NCBI GenBank assembly: GCA_017425305.1
Contig: JAFOOW010000002.1
Span: 1-15,599 of the forward strand
Source: Peptostreptococcaceae bacterium
GTDB lineage: Bacteria; Bacillota; Clostridia; Peptostreptococcales; Peptostreptococcaceae
Direction of reading: 5' to 3'
Length of the DNA: 15,599 nt
The position numbers were made by a program, and so were the translations under genes. Below the pieces are notes generated by a model, which was not told the origin of the DNA, did no database searches, and saw nothing but the letters and a program-made list of their open reading frames with translations. Position 1 is the first letter of the stretch. Every line of letters starts with the position of its first letter. Positions 1 to 6,744 of the stretch are shown here, one piece after another.

Positions 1-15
1 AAGAACTAAGTTCAC
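1..15 (-). CDS. rnfA: RnfA, first five codons only (cut by left edge)
   Basis: Only GTG AAC TTA GTT CTT (M-N-L-V-L) is visible before the sequence ends. RnfA is a membrane subunit of the Rnf complex, homologous to RnfE, and the clostridial operon order C-D-G-E-A-B predicts it exactly here. The start is supported by a strong ribosome binding site (AGGGGGG) seven bases upstream, and no ATG or TTG competes within that short distance. The M-N-L start fits what I recall of RnfA N-termini. The identity comes mainly from operon position, since five residues are not diagnostic. rnfB would be expected further left, outside the window. Confidence 0.75.
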
Positions 16-22
16 TGTATAT

Positions 23-29
23 CCCCCCT
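23..29 (-). promoter_or_regulatory. Ribosome binding site of rnfA, overlapping the rnfE stop codon
   Basis: AGGGGGG lies seven bases before the GTG of rnfA. Its A and first G are the last two bases of the TAG stop codon of rnfE, so ribosomes ending on rnfE sit on the rnfA start signal. This site decides the non-ATG start of rnfA. Confidence 0.75.
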
Positions 30-624
30 AACTAGCCTTTTTATTCTTTAATTTATTTAATCCCGCAAGTAAAAATCCTAAAGTTAAGAATGCTCCTGGA
101 GGTAATATAAATAATAAAGCTGGTTCAAATGATGCTCCAAACAAATTTATTCCAAATAAACTACCGTTTCCAAGTATTTCTCTTATTGCTGCTAATACTG
201 TTAATGACAGTGTAAATCCTAACCCCATTCCTAACCCATCTGCTGCAGATTCTAAAGTTTTATTTTTAGATGCAAAGCTTTCTGCTCGACCTAATATTAA
301 ACAGTTAACAACTATAAGAGGTATAAATAACCCTAGTGCATTATCAAGACTTGGAATATATGCTTTTAATAACATTCCTATTATTGTAACAAAAGTTGCA
401 ATTACTACTATAAACGCAGGTATCCTTATTTTTGAAGGTATAATTTTTCTCATCATAGCTATAACTATATTAGAACAAACTAAAACTGCTGTAGTAGAAA
501 GACCCATACCTAACCCATTTATAGCTGATGTTGTTACTGCCAATGTAGGACACATTCCTATTACTTGAACAAATATTGGGTTTTCATCAATCAATCCATT
601 TTTTATTATCTTACCTAAACTCAT
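28..624 (-). CDS. rnfE: RnfE, membrane subunit of the ferredoxin:NAD+ oxidoreductase (Rnf) complex
   Basis: This 198-residue integral membrane protein is of normal length for RnfE, with about six hydrophobic segments. Family hallmarks are clear: ENPIFVQVIGMCPTLAVT near residues 14-31, VNCLILGRAESFASKN at 106-121, and DGLGMGLGFT at 129-138. Cys25 and Cys108 are the conserved membrane cysteines; in structures of the Rnf/Nqr family the RnfA and RnfE cysteines jointly hold a [2Fe-2S] cluster that carries electrons across the membrane. RnfE rather than RnfA is favoured by the N-terminal NPIFVQ motif and by position between rnfG and rnfA. The ATG at 622-624 follows AGGGGG with eight bases spacing. 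The gene is in operon with rnfC, rnfD, rnfG and rnfA. Confidence 0.96.
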   Translation of the reverse strand: MSLGKIIKNGLIDENPIFVQVIGMCPTLAVTTSAINGLGMGLSTTAVLVCSNIVIAMMRKIIPSKIRIPAFIVVIATFVTIIGMLLKAYIPSLDNALGLFIPLIVVNCLILGRAESFASKNKTLESAADGLGMGLGFTLSLTVLAAIREILGNGSLFGINLFGASFEPALLFILPPGAFLTLGFLLAGLNKLKNKKAS

Positions 625-632
625 ATCCTACG

Positions 633-638
633 CCCCCT
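633..638 (-). promoter_or_regulatory. Ribosome binding site of rnfE, overlapping the rnfG stop codon
   Basis: AGGGGG is eight bases upstream of the rnfE ATG. Its A and first G come from the TAG stop of rnfG (637-639). The arrangement is the same as at the rnfE/rnfA junction and suggests translational coupling. Confidence 0.7.
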
Positions 639-1653
639 ATTTACCACTTATCTGATTAAATGCATTTATAGCTGTATTAAGTCCATTTATAACTGAATTA
701 CAAGTTATTGTTGCCCCAGAAACAACTTGTATCTCATTATCTTGTGATGGACTATCTGAAATTTTAAATTTATTCCCTATAACTTTACCATCTATTTGAT
801 GCTTTAATCCTGTATCAAATGTAGAAGAAAAATATTGATTTTTTCTAGTATTCTCACCTAATTCTATTCCCTTTATCTTGCCATCTAATGTTATTCCTAC
901 AATAACTTCTGATTTTGAATCAAATCCATCTACTTTTGTCTCTATTATATATCCTATATTTTCACCTCCTGATAAAACTTCATAAGTAGCTACTACTGTT
1001 TCATCTAAATTATTTTGTATTTCTTTAAGATTAGCATCCTTAAATATTTTCTCTCTAGGATTAACATTGCTATTAGCTAAAGTTTCCTTACTTTCTTCAC
1101 CTGATAATACTTCTTTATATATATTCATAGCAGCATTTACTCCTGTAGTGACTGCATTTGAAGTTATAGTTGCTCCAGAAATAGCTACTATATTGTTATC
1201 TGAAGAAGCACTTCCTTTTACTACTATTAATGGATTATCTACACTCTTATTATTAAATTGATCCTTAAATCTAGGCTCACTAGCTTTAGAACCTAAACCT
1301 GGTGTTTCTGAGTGATTTCCAATTTTTATTCCAGTTATATTTCCTTCTGAAGATATACCTACCATAACTTCAATAGGTCCACCATATCCCTTTGGAGAAG
1401 TTTTTATTGTATACCCAACAACCTTCCCACTTTTTAGTCCTTCATAAACTTCTTTAACAAGGTCATTACTAGTATCTTCTACTATTTTAAATTCTTCAGC
1501 ACTGCTAAGAACTTCTTTTCTTGATTCATTATTAGCCTGAATATTTCTTTCTTCTATTATTGGTTTAGTTATATTGTCAGTAACTCCTAATGCTAAAGCC
1601 GCTATAGCACATATAGCAAAAAGTGTACTACCTAGTCTTAATATATCTTTCAT
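637..1653 (-). CDS. rnfG: RnfG with two tandem FMN-binding domains
   Basis: RnfG is the flavin-carrying subunit of the Rnf complex. It has one N-terminal membrane helix (about residues 8-25) and an extracytoplasmic domain holding covalently bound FMN. This copy is 338 residues; the usual length is roughly 180-220. The extra length is a second FMN_bind domain. Domain 1 (about 75-183) has the HSETPGLGSK motif (114-123) and the flavinylation site SGATIT (159-164, acceptor expected at Thr162). Domain 2 (about 230-335) has GYIIETKVDGF, VIVGITLDGKIKGIELG and SGATIT (312-317, acceptor expected at Thr315), but its ETPGLG stretch is replaced by ENTRKNQYFSS. A charged linker (184-217) joins them. The frame is intact throughout. 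The ATG directly abuts the rnfD stop (TAGATG), with GGGAGGT about ten bases upstream inside rnfD. Identity as RnfG is secure from both motif and operon; the role of domain 2 is unknown. Confidence 0.93.
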   Translation of the reverse strand: MKDILRLGSTLFAICAIAALALGVTDNITKPIIEERNIQANNESRKEVLSSAEEFKIVEDTSNDLVKEVYEGLKSGKVVGYTIKTSPKGYGGPIEVMVGISSEGNITGIKIGNHSETPGLGSKASEPRFKDQFNNKSVDNPLIVVKGSASSDNNIVAISGATITSNAVTTGVNAAMNIYKEVLSGEESKETLANSNVNPREKIFKDANLKEIQNNLDETVVATYEVLSGGENIGYIIETKVDGFDSKSEVIVGITLDGKIKGIELGENTRKNQYFSSTFDTGLKHQIDGKVIGNKFKISDSPSQDNEIQVVSGATITCNSVINGLNTAINAFNQISGK

Positions 1654-2634
1654 CTATTTAGACACCTCCCCAAATACCTTATTTTTAGTGTATTTGTCTA
1701 TAATAGGAGTCATTACATTAACAAATAATATTGAGTAAGATGCACCTTCTGGATATCCTCCATATAGTCTTATAACTGTAGTTATGATTCCAGCTATAAT
1801 CGCATATATAACTTGACCTTTCTTTGTCATTGGAGAAGTTGTATAATCTGTAAGCATAAAAAATGCCCCTAGCATAAGACCCCCTGCTAGCATCTCGTAT
1901 GCAACGAAACTTATATTAAATCCGCCTAAAATTAACATCAATACAAATACTGTACCTATATAAAATACTGGTATTACATAATTTATAACACCTTTATACA
2001 TTAGATATACTCCACCTAATATTATAAGAATAGCAGAAGTTTCTCCTATACATCCTCCTATATTTCCTATAAGCATATCCATTAAACTAATACCTGAAGC
2101 TTCTAAATTAGTAACTCCTTGTGAGCCTACTTTTAAAAAAGATAATGGTGTTGCTGTAGTAACTGCATCTATAGCTCCTGAACTTACCCAATTAACCCCT
2201 GTCTTAGTCCAAGCTGTCATAGCTACAGGAAATGATGCTAGTAAAAATGCTCTTGCTGCTAGTGCAGGGTTTACAAAGTTATTACCTATTCCTCCAAACA
2301 CCATCTTAACAACTATTATTGCAAAAGCTGAACCTGCTAAACACATCCACCACGGAAGTGATGCTGGAACATTAAATGCTAATAGTAATCCCGTTATAAC
2401 AGCTGAATAATCTCCTATAGTTAATTCTTGCTTTGATAACTTTTGATATAAAAATTCGCATCCTACCGAACCTAATATACACCAAAATATTACATTTATA
2501 GCACTTAATCTAAAGAAATACACGCCTGCTAATGCTGCTGGTAAAAGTGCAATTATTACTTGCCTCATTATATATGATGTGTCTTCATTACTCCTTACAT
2601 GTGGAGATGACGATACAGTCAATTTATTATCCAT
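1654..2634 (-). CDS. rnfD: RnfD, FMN-binding membrane subunit of the Rnf complex
   Basis: This 326-residue, many-helix membrane protein belongs to the NqrB/RnfD family. It takes electrons within the membrane arm of Rnf and is part of the ion-conducting core. The conserved glycine/asparagine segment FGGIGNNFVNPALAARAFLL lies at 113-132. The covalent FMN site is the motif D156-A-V-T-T-A-T162-P-L, matching the Dxx[ST]xAT flavinylation consensus with Thr162 as expected acceptor. The C-terminal TSPMTKKGQVIYAIIAG block and the YGGYPEGASYSILFVN segment are also typical. The start ATG (2632-2634) has AGGGGGG seven bases upstream. There are 21 bases between the rnfC stop and this start, and no gap before rnfG. 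Confidence 0.97.
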   Translation of the reverse strand: MDNKLTVSSSPHVRSNEDTSYIMRQVIIALLPAALAGVYFFRLSAINVIFWCILGSVGCEFLYQKLSKQELTIGDYSAVITGLLLAFNVPASLPWWMCLAGSAFAIIVVKMVFGGIGNNFVNPALAARAFLLASFPVAMTAWTKTGVNWVSSGAIDAVTTATPLSFLKVGSQGVTNLEASGISLMDMLIGNIGGCIGETSAILIILGGVYLMYKGVINYVIPVFYIGTVFVLMLILGGFNISFVAYEMLAGGLMLGAFFMLTDYTTSPMTKKGQVIYAIIAGIITTVIRLYGGYPEGASYSILFVNVMTPIIDKYTKNKVFGEVSK

Positions 2635-2655
2635 AATGATTCCCCCCTAACTCCC

Positions 2656-3990
2656 TTATTTAGTTGTTTTATTTCTTCTTAATGTCATAATCTCTTTTTT
2701 AGCTACTCTGATTGATTGTAATAATGGTCTTCTTGCTGGACATATAAATGAACAAGAACCACATTCTATACAATCTAAAGCTCTATAATTATCTGCATTT
2801 TCATATTCTCCTCTTAAGCTATATGCACTTATATATAAAGGTTGTAATAATGCAGGACATATATCTAAACACTTTCCACATCTTAAACAATTTTGTGCCT
2901 TTGGTGTTTTAGACTCTTCTTCATCTAAGCACAATATACCTGATGTTCCTTTATTTGCAGGTATATTAGTTGTATATTGAGCAATACCCATCATAGGTCC
3001 ACCCATTATAATTTTGCCTACATTTTTATCTTCTTTAAATCCACCACATTGTTCTATTATTTCTGAGAATAAAGTTCCTACTTTTATAACTAAATTTTTA
3101 GGATTTTGTATACAACTTCCTGTTACAGTTGTTATTCTTTCTATAAGTGGCATACCTGTTTTTATAGTTTTTGCTATTTGTGCAGCTGTTCCTACATTAT
3201 TAACTACCACTCCTGAATCCATAGGTAATCCACCTGATGGAACCTCCCTTTTAGTACATGCATATATAAGTTGTTTTTCTGCACCTTGAGGATACTTTAC
3301 TTCTAATCCAACTACTTCTATATTGCTATATTGGTCAGCTACTTTTGTTATAGCTTCTATAGCATCAGGTTTATTTGCTTCTATACCAATATATCCTTTC
3401 TCTACATCTAAAGCTTTCATTAATGCTCTTAACCCAAATACAACATCTTCAGGATTTTCAGTCATTAACTTATGGTCTGCTGTCAAGTATGGTTCACACT
3501 CTGCACCATTTAGTATTACAAAATCTATCTTTTTACCAGGTGGTGGTGAAATCTTTACATGAGTTGGAAATGTAGCTCCACCCATACCAACTATTCCAGC
3601 CTCTTTTATAATCTCTATAATTTCTTCCTTACTTAATTCATCTAAAGTTCCTTTACATTTTACACTTTCATGTAATTCATTTTCGAAATCGTTTTCTATG
3701 ATTACACAAGTGCACATTCCATTAGCAACTTCAAGCTCTTTTATTCCAGTAACTTTACCAGATATAGATGAGTGAACATTAGCAGATACAAATCCTTGCA
3801 TTTCTCCTATTTTTTGACCAACCTTTACAAGCTCCCCAACTTGTACTATAGGTTTAGCAGGAGCACCTATATGTTGTTGCATCGGTATATATACAACTTT
3901 AGGTTGATTTGCTATCTCTAATGGCTTCCCACTAGTATACTCTTTTCTATATGGAGGATGTATTCCACCTTTGAATGTTAAGAGTTTCAT
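2656..3990 (-). CDS. rnfC: RnfC, NADH/FMN- and iron-sulfur-binding peripheral subunit of the Rnf complex
   Basis: RnfC is the cytoplasmic subunit that exchanges electrons with NAD+. At 444 residues it matches compact clostridial forms that lack the long Ala/Lys-rich tail of gamma-proteobacterial RnfC. An N-terminal RnfC barrel-sandwich region starts KGGIHPP (7-13). The glycine-rich nucleotide/FMN site GIVGMGGATFPTHVK spans 132-146, and NGAECEPYLTAD (161-172) is also characteristic. Two [4Fe-4S] motifs close the protein: Cys368/371/374/378 (CLRCGKCLDICP) and Cys407/410/413/417 (CIECGSCSFICP). The ATG follows AAAGGGGG with seven bases spacing. As first gene of the operon, it is preceded by a promoter-like sequence and an inverted repeat. 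Confidence 0.97.
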   Translation of the reverse strand: MKLLTFKGGIHPPYRKEYTSGKPLEIANQPKVVYIPMQQHIGAPAKPIVQVGELVKVGQKIGEMQGFVSANVHSSISGKVTGIKELEVANGMCTCVIIENDFENELHESVKCKGTLDELSKEEIIEIIKEAGIVGMGGATFPTHVKISPPPGKKIDFVILNGAECEPYLTADHKLMTENPEDVVFGLRALMKALDVEKGYIGIEANKPDAIEAITKVADQYSNIEVVGLEVKYPQGAEKQLIYACTKREVPSGGLPMDSGVVVNNVGTAAQIAKTIKTGMPLIERITTVTGSCIQNPKNLVIKVGTLFSEIIEQCGGFKEDKNVGKIIMGGPMMGIAQYTTNIPANKGTSGILCLDEEESKTPKAQNCLRCGKCLDICPALLQPLYISAYSLRGEYENADNYRALDCIECGSCSFICPARRPLLQSIRVAKKEIMTLRRNKTTK

Positions 3991-4029
3991 TATCGTACCC
4001 CCTTTATACTATAATTAAATACCTATGTT

Positions 4030-4057
4030 AATATAAGTATACTATAGTTTTTATCAA
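4030..4057 (-). promoter_or_regulatory. Probable SigA promoter of the rnf operon
   Basis: Reading leftward, TTGATA (4052-4057) and TATATT (4030-4035) are separated by 16 bases, each one base from consensus. Transcription would begin near 4023, giving a leader of about 33 bases before the rnfC ATG. The surrounding sequence is very AT-rich, so chance matches are possible, but spacing and position fit well. Confidence 0.55.
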
Positions 4058-4060
4058 ATA

Positions 4061-4074
4061 TTAACTATTGTTAA
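4061..4074. repeat. Short inverted repeat just upstream of the rnf promoter
   Basis: TTAAC and GTTAA face each other across TATT (ttaactattgttaa). The repeat ends four bases before the -35 box of the proposed rnf promoter. The size and place suit an operator. The half-site letters resemble those used by the NADH sensor Rex (TTGTTAA-N4-TTAACAA), but the half-sites point the opposite way, so no regulator is assigned. Confidence 0.4.
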
Positions 4075-4142
4075 ATTAATATTTTGTTTTTTACTAATAT
4101 TCAGTATTATTCGACTATTATATTTTATATACTTTTAAGTAT

Positions 4143-4183
4143 AAAAAAAGCTGTTTTAAAAACAACTTTTAAACAGCTTTTAT
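4143..4183 (-). terminator. Intrinsic terminator of the SPOR-like gene, containing its stop codon
   Basis: On the minus strand AAAGCTGTTT pairs with AAACAGCTTT, extended by A/T pairs around a small bulge, and is followed by a run of seven T (4143-4149). The 5' arm includes the last codons and the TAA stop of the upstream gene. It separates that gene from the rnf operon. Confidence 0.8.
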
Positions 4184-5068
4184 TGAATTTATAAAAGAGT
4201 AATAACCTTGCATACTTGACATAAATAAGCTCTTTGCAACATAGTAATTTTCATCCTCTATCATTTTTAAACTTTCTTTACTTTTATCATTCATAGAACT
4301 AGCATAATTTAATAAGTTTTCTTTAAAAGCATTCATTCCATCATAATTTATTTTTTTACCTTGTTTTTCTATATTATCCAATATGCTAGCCCTATTTTCC
4401 TGAATACTTTTATATTCCTTTACATCAACTATTTCATTATTTTTTATCCAGAACTCAGATTCTTCTTTAAAGTTATTTATTAAGTTATTTAGTTCTTTAC
4501 AGATTTCTTCTACATATGCATATTTATCTGTATAATCTAATCTAACTAGTGGAACTTCTAACTTTGTTACAAATGCATCTGAAAATTGCTCTTTTACAAG
4601 TTCTAAATATTTTCTACTTTCATCTTCATCCATAGATACATAAGTTTGTACCTTTTTTACTCCATCTATTTCAACAATAGAAAATGGTATATTTGAATTA
4701 GCTAGTTTACTTTGAATTTCATTAATATCTTCTTCATTATTTATAGCTGCTATCTGTATTGAATACATGTCCCAATTCGTTACAGTTGCAACCTTTACAT
4801 TTTCATTATCTACCTCAATTTCTGTATTATCACTACTATCCTTTACATCTACTATATCTTTATAATCAAATTCTTCAACCGAACTATTACCTATCAAATG
4901 AAATTCTGTAAGTTCTTTTATTTTTTCTTTAATACTACTTAAGTTAAAATGTTTTATAAATACAGCTCCTCCTAATATACATATAACAATACTCCCTGTT
5001 GCCATAAGTTTACCTAAGCTATTTCTTCTTTTATTAACCCCTCTGTAGATATTTCTTCTTTTATTCAT
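4169..5068 (-). CDS. Membrane-anchored SPOR-like domain protein
   Basis: This 299-residue protein has a short, very basic N-terminus (MNKRRNIYRGVNKRRN), one membrane helix (about 20-38) and an exported remainder, giving a type II topology. Residues about 99-173 resemble a SPOR domain: WDMYSIQIAAINNEEDI, then KLANSNIPFSIVEIDG, then KKVQTYVSMDEDESRKYLE. SPOR domains bind peptidoglycan strands stripped of stem peptides, at division sites or around the forespore. The C-terminal 120 residues are predicted helical, have no motif I recognise, and hold the conserved-looking LNNLINNFKEE and YYSFINSI segments. ATG follows AGGGGGG with eight bases spacing. It is a single-gene unit between terminators. 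The fold call is by pattern only; the protein could instead be an unrelated exported sporulation or cell-wall protein. Confidence 0.75.
   Translation of the reverse strand: MNKRRNIYRGVNKRRNSLGKLMATGSIVICILGGAVFIKHFNLSSIKEKIKELTEFHLIGNSSVEEFDYKDIVDVKDSSDNTEIEVDNENVKVATVTNWDMYSIQIAAINNEEDINEIQSKLANSNIPFSIVEIDGVKKVQTYVSMDEDESRKYLELVKEQFSDAFVTKLEVPLVRLDYTDKYAYVEEICKELNNLINNFKEESEFWIKNNEIVDVKEYKSIQENRASILDNIEKQGKKINYDGMNAFKENLLNYASSMNDKSKESLKMIEDENYYVAKSLFMSSMQGYYSFINSIKAV
5020..5065. repeat. 16-bp direct repeat at exact 30-bp period inside the SPOR-like gene
   Basis: tatttcttcttttatt occurs at 5020-5035 and again at 5050-5065. On the minus strand each copy encodes Asn-Lys-Arg-Arg-Asn, so the basic pentapeptide is repeated ten codons apart. 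It looks like a small tandem duplication that increased the positive charge on the cytoplasmic side of the membrane helix. Confidence 0.7.
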
Positions 5069-5151
5069 TAGTTTGTCCCCCCTATATATTCTTTTATTAA
5101 TATATATTCAATGATTATCTAATATATGCTAATATTTATGTTAAGTTCATA

Positions 5152-5195
5152 CAAATAAAATATAGTACATGCATAACTAGTTACATGTACTATAT
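5152..5195 (-). terminator. Intrinsic terminator of the endonuclease/exonuclease/phosphatase family gene
   Basis: On the minus strand ATATAGTACATG and CATGTACTATAT form a perfect 12-bp stem around a 12-base loop, followed by TTTATTTG. The TAG stop codon of the gene lies in the 5' arm. It is the 3' end of a single-gene transcript. Confidence 0.75.
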
Positions 5196-5942
5196 CTTAA
5201 ACTTAGCATATATAGGAAAATGATCAGACATATTTTTCTTTATAACATCGTATTCAATAACTTCTATATTCGGCGATAATAATATGTAGTCAATTCTATC
5301 TAAGGAAGTGGCATAGGTTAAAGTATTATTTTGATTCAATTCTTCAGCTACATCCTTAAAAATTTCCTTATTTACATCAACATCTCCTTGATTAAAATCA
5401 CCTACAACTATGTATTGGTCATTAAGTTCTTTTATAAATGTTTCTACTTCTTGTAGTTGTAATTCTCTTTCTTCTTTATCTAAACCTAGGTGAAGATTTA
5501 TTATATTAAGTTTTTTTCCTCTTCCTAAATTTACTACTGTATGTAACATTCCCCTTTGCTCTTTTTTGCTACTTAAGTATATATGTTTTTGACTAACTAT
5601 AGGATATTTAGAATATGTTGCCAGTCCGTAATTAGAGCCTAATTTAACAACATTTGCACCAAAGTGAGCATACATATCTAAATCTTCCTTTAAACTACTT
5701 ACTTGAAATCCTGCCTTAGCTGATTCATTAACCTCTTGTAAACATATTATATCTGCATCTGTATCTCTCAAAAAATCAATTATATCAAATAAACTAGGGA
5801 ACATATCTTTATCTAATCCACTATGTATATTATAGCTTATTATTTTTATTTCTTTAGTTGGCATAAACTTTTTTATCTCAATAAAGTAACCTATTGTAAT
5901 AATTAATACTATTAGGACTATACTCAATATCTTTTTGTACAT
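5190..5942 (-). CDS. Membrane-anchored endonuclease/exonuclease/phosphatase family enzyme
   Basis: This 250-residue protein has an N-terminal membrane anchor (about 5-20) followed by a complete EEP (DNase I-like) domain, probably facing outside. The full catalytic set is visible: Asn38 and His40 in YNIHSG, Glu70 in CLQEV, Asn149 and His151 in INLHLG, Asp182 and Asn184 in VGDFNQ, Asp215/Asp218 in SLDRIDYI, and Asp240-His241 in MSDHFPI. Members hydrolyse phosphoester bonds in DNA, inositol phosphates, sphingomyelin or other phospholipid headgroups with Mg2+. The substrate cannot be read from the sequence, though a surface-tethered form suggests extracellular nucleic acid or lipid headgroups. 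ATG follows GAGGGG with nine bases spacing. It is monocistronic, between two hairpin terminators. Confidence 0.88.
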   Translation of the reverse strand: MYKKILSIVLIVLIITIGYFIEIKKFMPTKEIKIISYNIHSGLDKDMFPSLFDIIDFLRDTDADIICLQEVNESAKAGFQVSSLKEDLDMYAHFGANVVKLGSNYGLATYSKYPIVSQKHIYLSSKKEQRGMLHTVVNLGRGKKLNIINLHLGLDKEERELQLQEVETFIKELNDQYIVVGDFNQGDVDVNKEIFKDVAEELNQNNTLTYATSLDRIDYILLSPNIEVIEYDVIKKNMSDHFPIYAKFKI

Positions 5943-5994
5943 TTTTATCAGCCCCTCTTTAAAAGTTGTTTCTATATATATTTATTCTCATCTT

Positions 5995-6030
5995 AAAAAA
6001 TTAAGACGCTATTTTATAGCGCCTTAATTT
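5995..6030 (-). terminator. Intrinsic terminator of the unrecognised helical protein gene
   Basis: On the minus strand AAATTAAGGCGCTAT pairs with ATAGCGTCTTAATTT around a three-base loop, then T residues follow. The single non-Watson-Crick position is a G-U wobble in the minus-strand RNA and an A-C mismatch in the plus-strand RNA, so the hairpin is built for the minus strand. The TAA stop lies in the 5' arm. Confidence 0.85.
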
Positions 6031-6632
6031 TTAATTTTACTTAGTTTATCCTTTATTATATAGTTTATAACTTTTTTTCTTATATCTTCAGCATCTTCAC
6101 TTTCTTCTGTTTCTATATTTAATATTCTAGCTATAGTATTCATATCATTTCTAGCTTTTGACTTATAACTTTCAATAAGTTCAGATTTTATTTTATCTGG
6201 TTCTAATGCATAATCTTCATTATCTTTTCTATATAATACATATTTTTTACTGTACCTTGACCTATTATCATATATATGTGTTGATATTTTTTTTAGTATT
6301 ACTTTATACGACTGTTTTTGATTAACTTCTAAATTAAGGTACTTAGCAAATTTAATTAATTCTCCTTTTGTTCTGAATAATTCTTCAGCTCTTATAATCT
6401 TAGCAATTTCATTAAAACTATTTTGATATGATCCTCTTTTTAAAATAGTTGCATATATCCTCTTATTACCCATATTGGTTTTTATATCGTATATATTGCT
6501 TTCTATTATTTTATCAAGTTTATTTTCTATATGTTTCGTTGATCCCTTTTGAGAAACATAATTCTGAAGCTCTTTTTGGGTCATATCAAGTATTATTTTT
6601 TTAAGATCTTCTTTATAGCCTCTAGGTTCCAT
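6024..6632 (-). CDS. Unrecognised basic helical protein with three SAP/HeH-like segments
   Basis: This 202-residue, soluble, Lys/Glu-rich protein has no signal peptide or membrane helix. I do not recognise its family. Three stretches share a loose pattern of two helices joined by a short extended turn: residues 17-47 (MTQKELQNYVSQKGS to DKIIESNI), 87-120 (TKGELIKFAKYLNLEV to ILKKISTHI) and 160-193 (ARNDMNTIARILNIET to KVINYI). This resembles SAP or helix-extension-helix modules, which often bind DNA or RNA; that is inference from pattern alone. ATG follows AAGGGGG with six bases spacing. TATAAT on the minus strand at 6654-6659 could be its -10 box, with no good -35. It is monocistronic. Confidence 0.8.
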   Translation of the reverse strand: MEPRGYKEDLKKIILDMTQKELQNYVSQKGSTKHIENKLDKIIESNIYDIKTNMGNKRIYATILKRGSYQNSFNEIAKIIRAEELFRTKGELIKFAKYLNLEVNQKQSYKVILKKISTHIYDNRSRYSKKYVLYRKDNEDYALEPDKIKSELIESYKSKARNDMNTIARILNIETEESEDAEDIRKKVINYIIKDKLSKIKN

Positions 6633-6744
6633 GATACACCCCCTTAATACTTTTATTATATTCTCAAAGTATTTAAAAGTTGCTTTTTTATAAAGGTTTA
6701 AAATTAAATATAATTATTTTTTATTAATATGTATATATTCTTAT

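Noticed and set aside
637..1653. RnfG length explained by a frameshift joining two genes
   Set aside because: The frame is continuous, there is no internal ribosome binding site, and the second half lacks its own membrane anchor, so a domain duplication is the simpler reading.
3014..3575. Several plus-strand open frames opposite rnfC
   Set aside because: All are shadows of the rnfC frame, overlap one another and lack start signals.
4052..4074. Rex operator at the rnf promoter
   Set aside because: Only one TTGTTAA half-site is good. Paired with N4 spacing, the second half-site has several mismatches and the clear dyad is in the reverse arrangement. Kept only as an unnamed inverted repeat.
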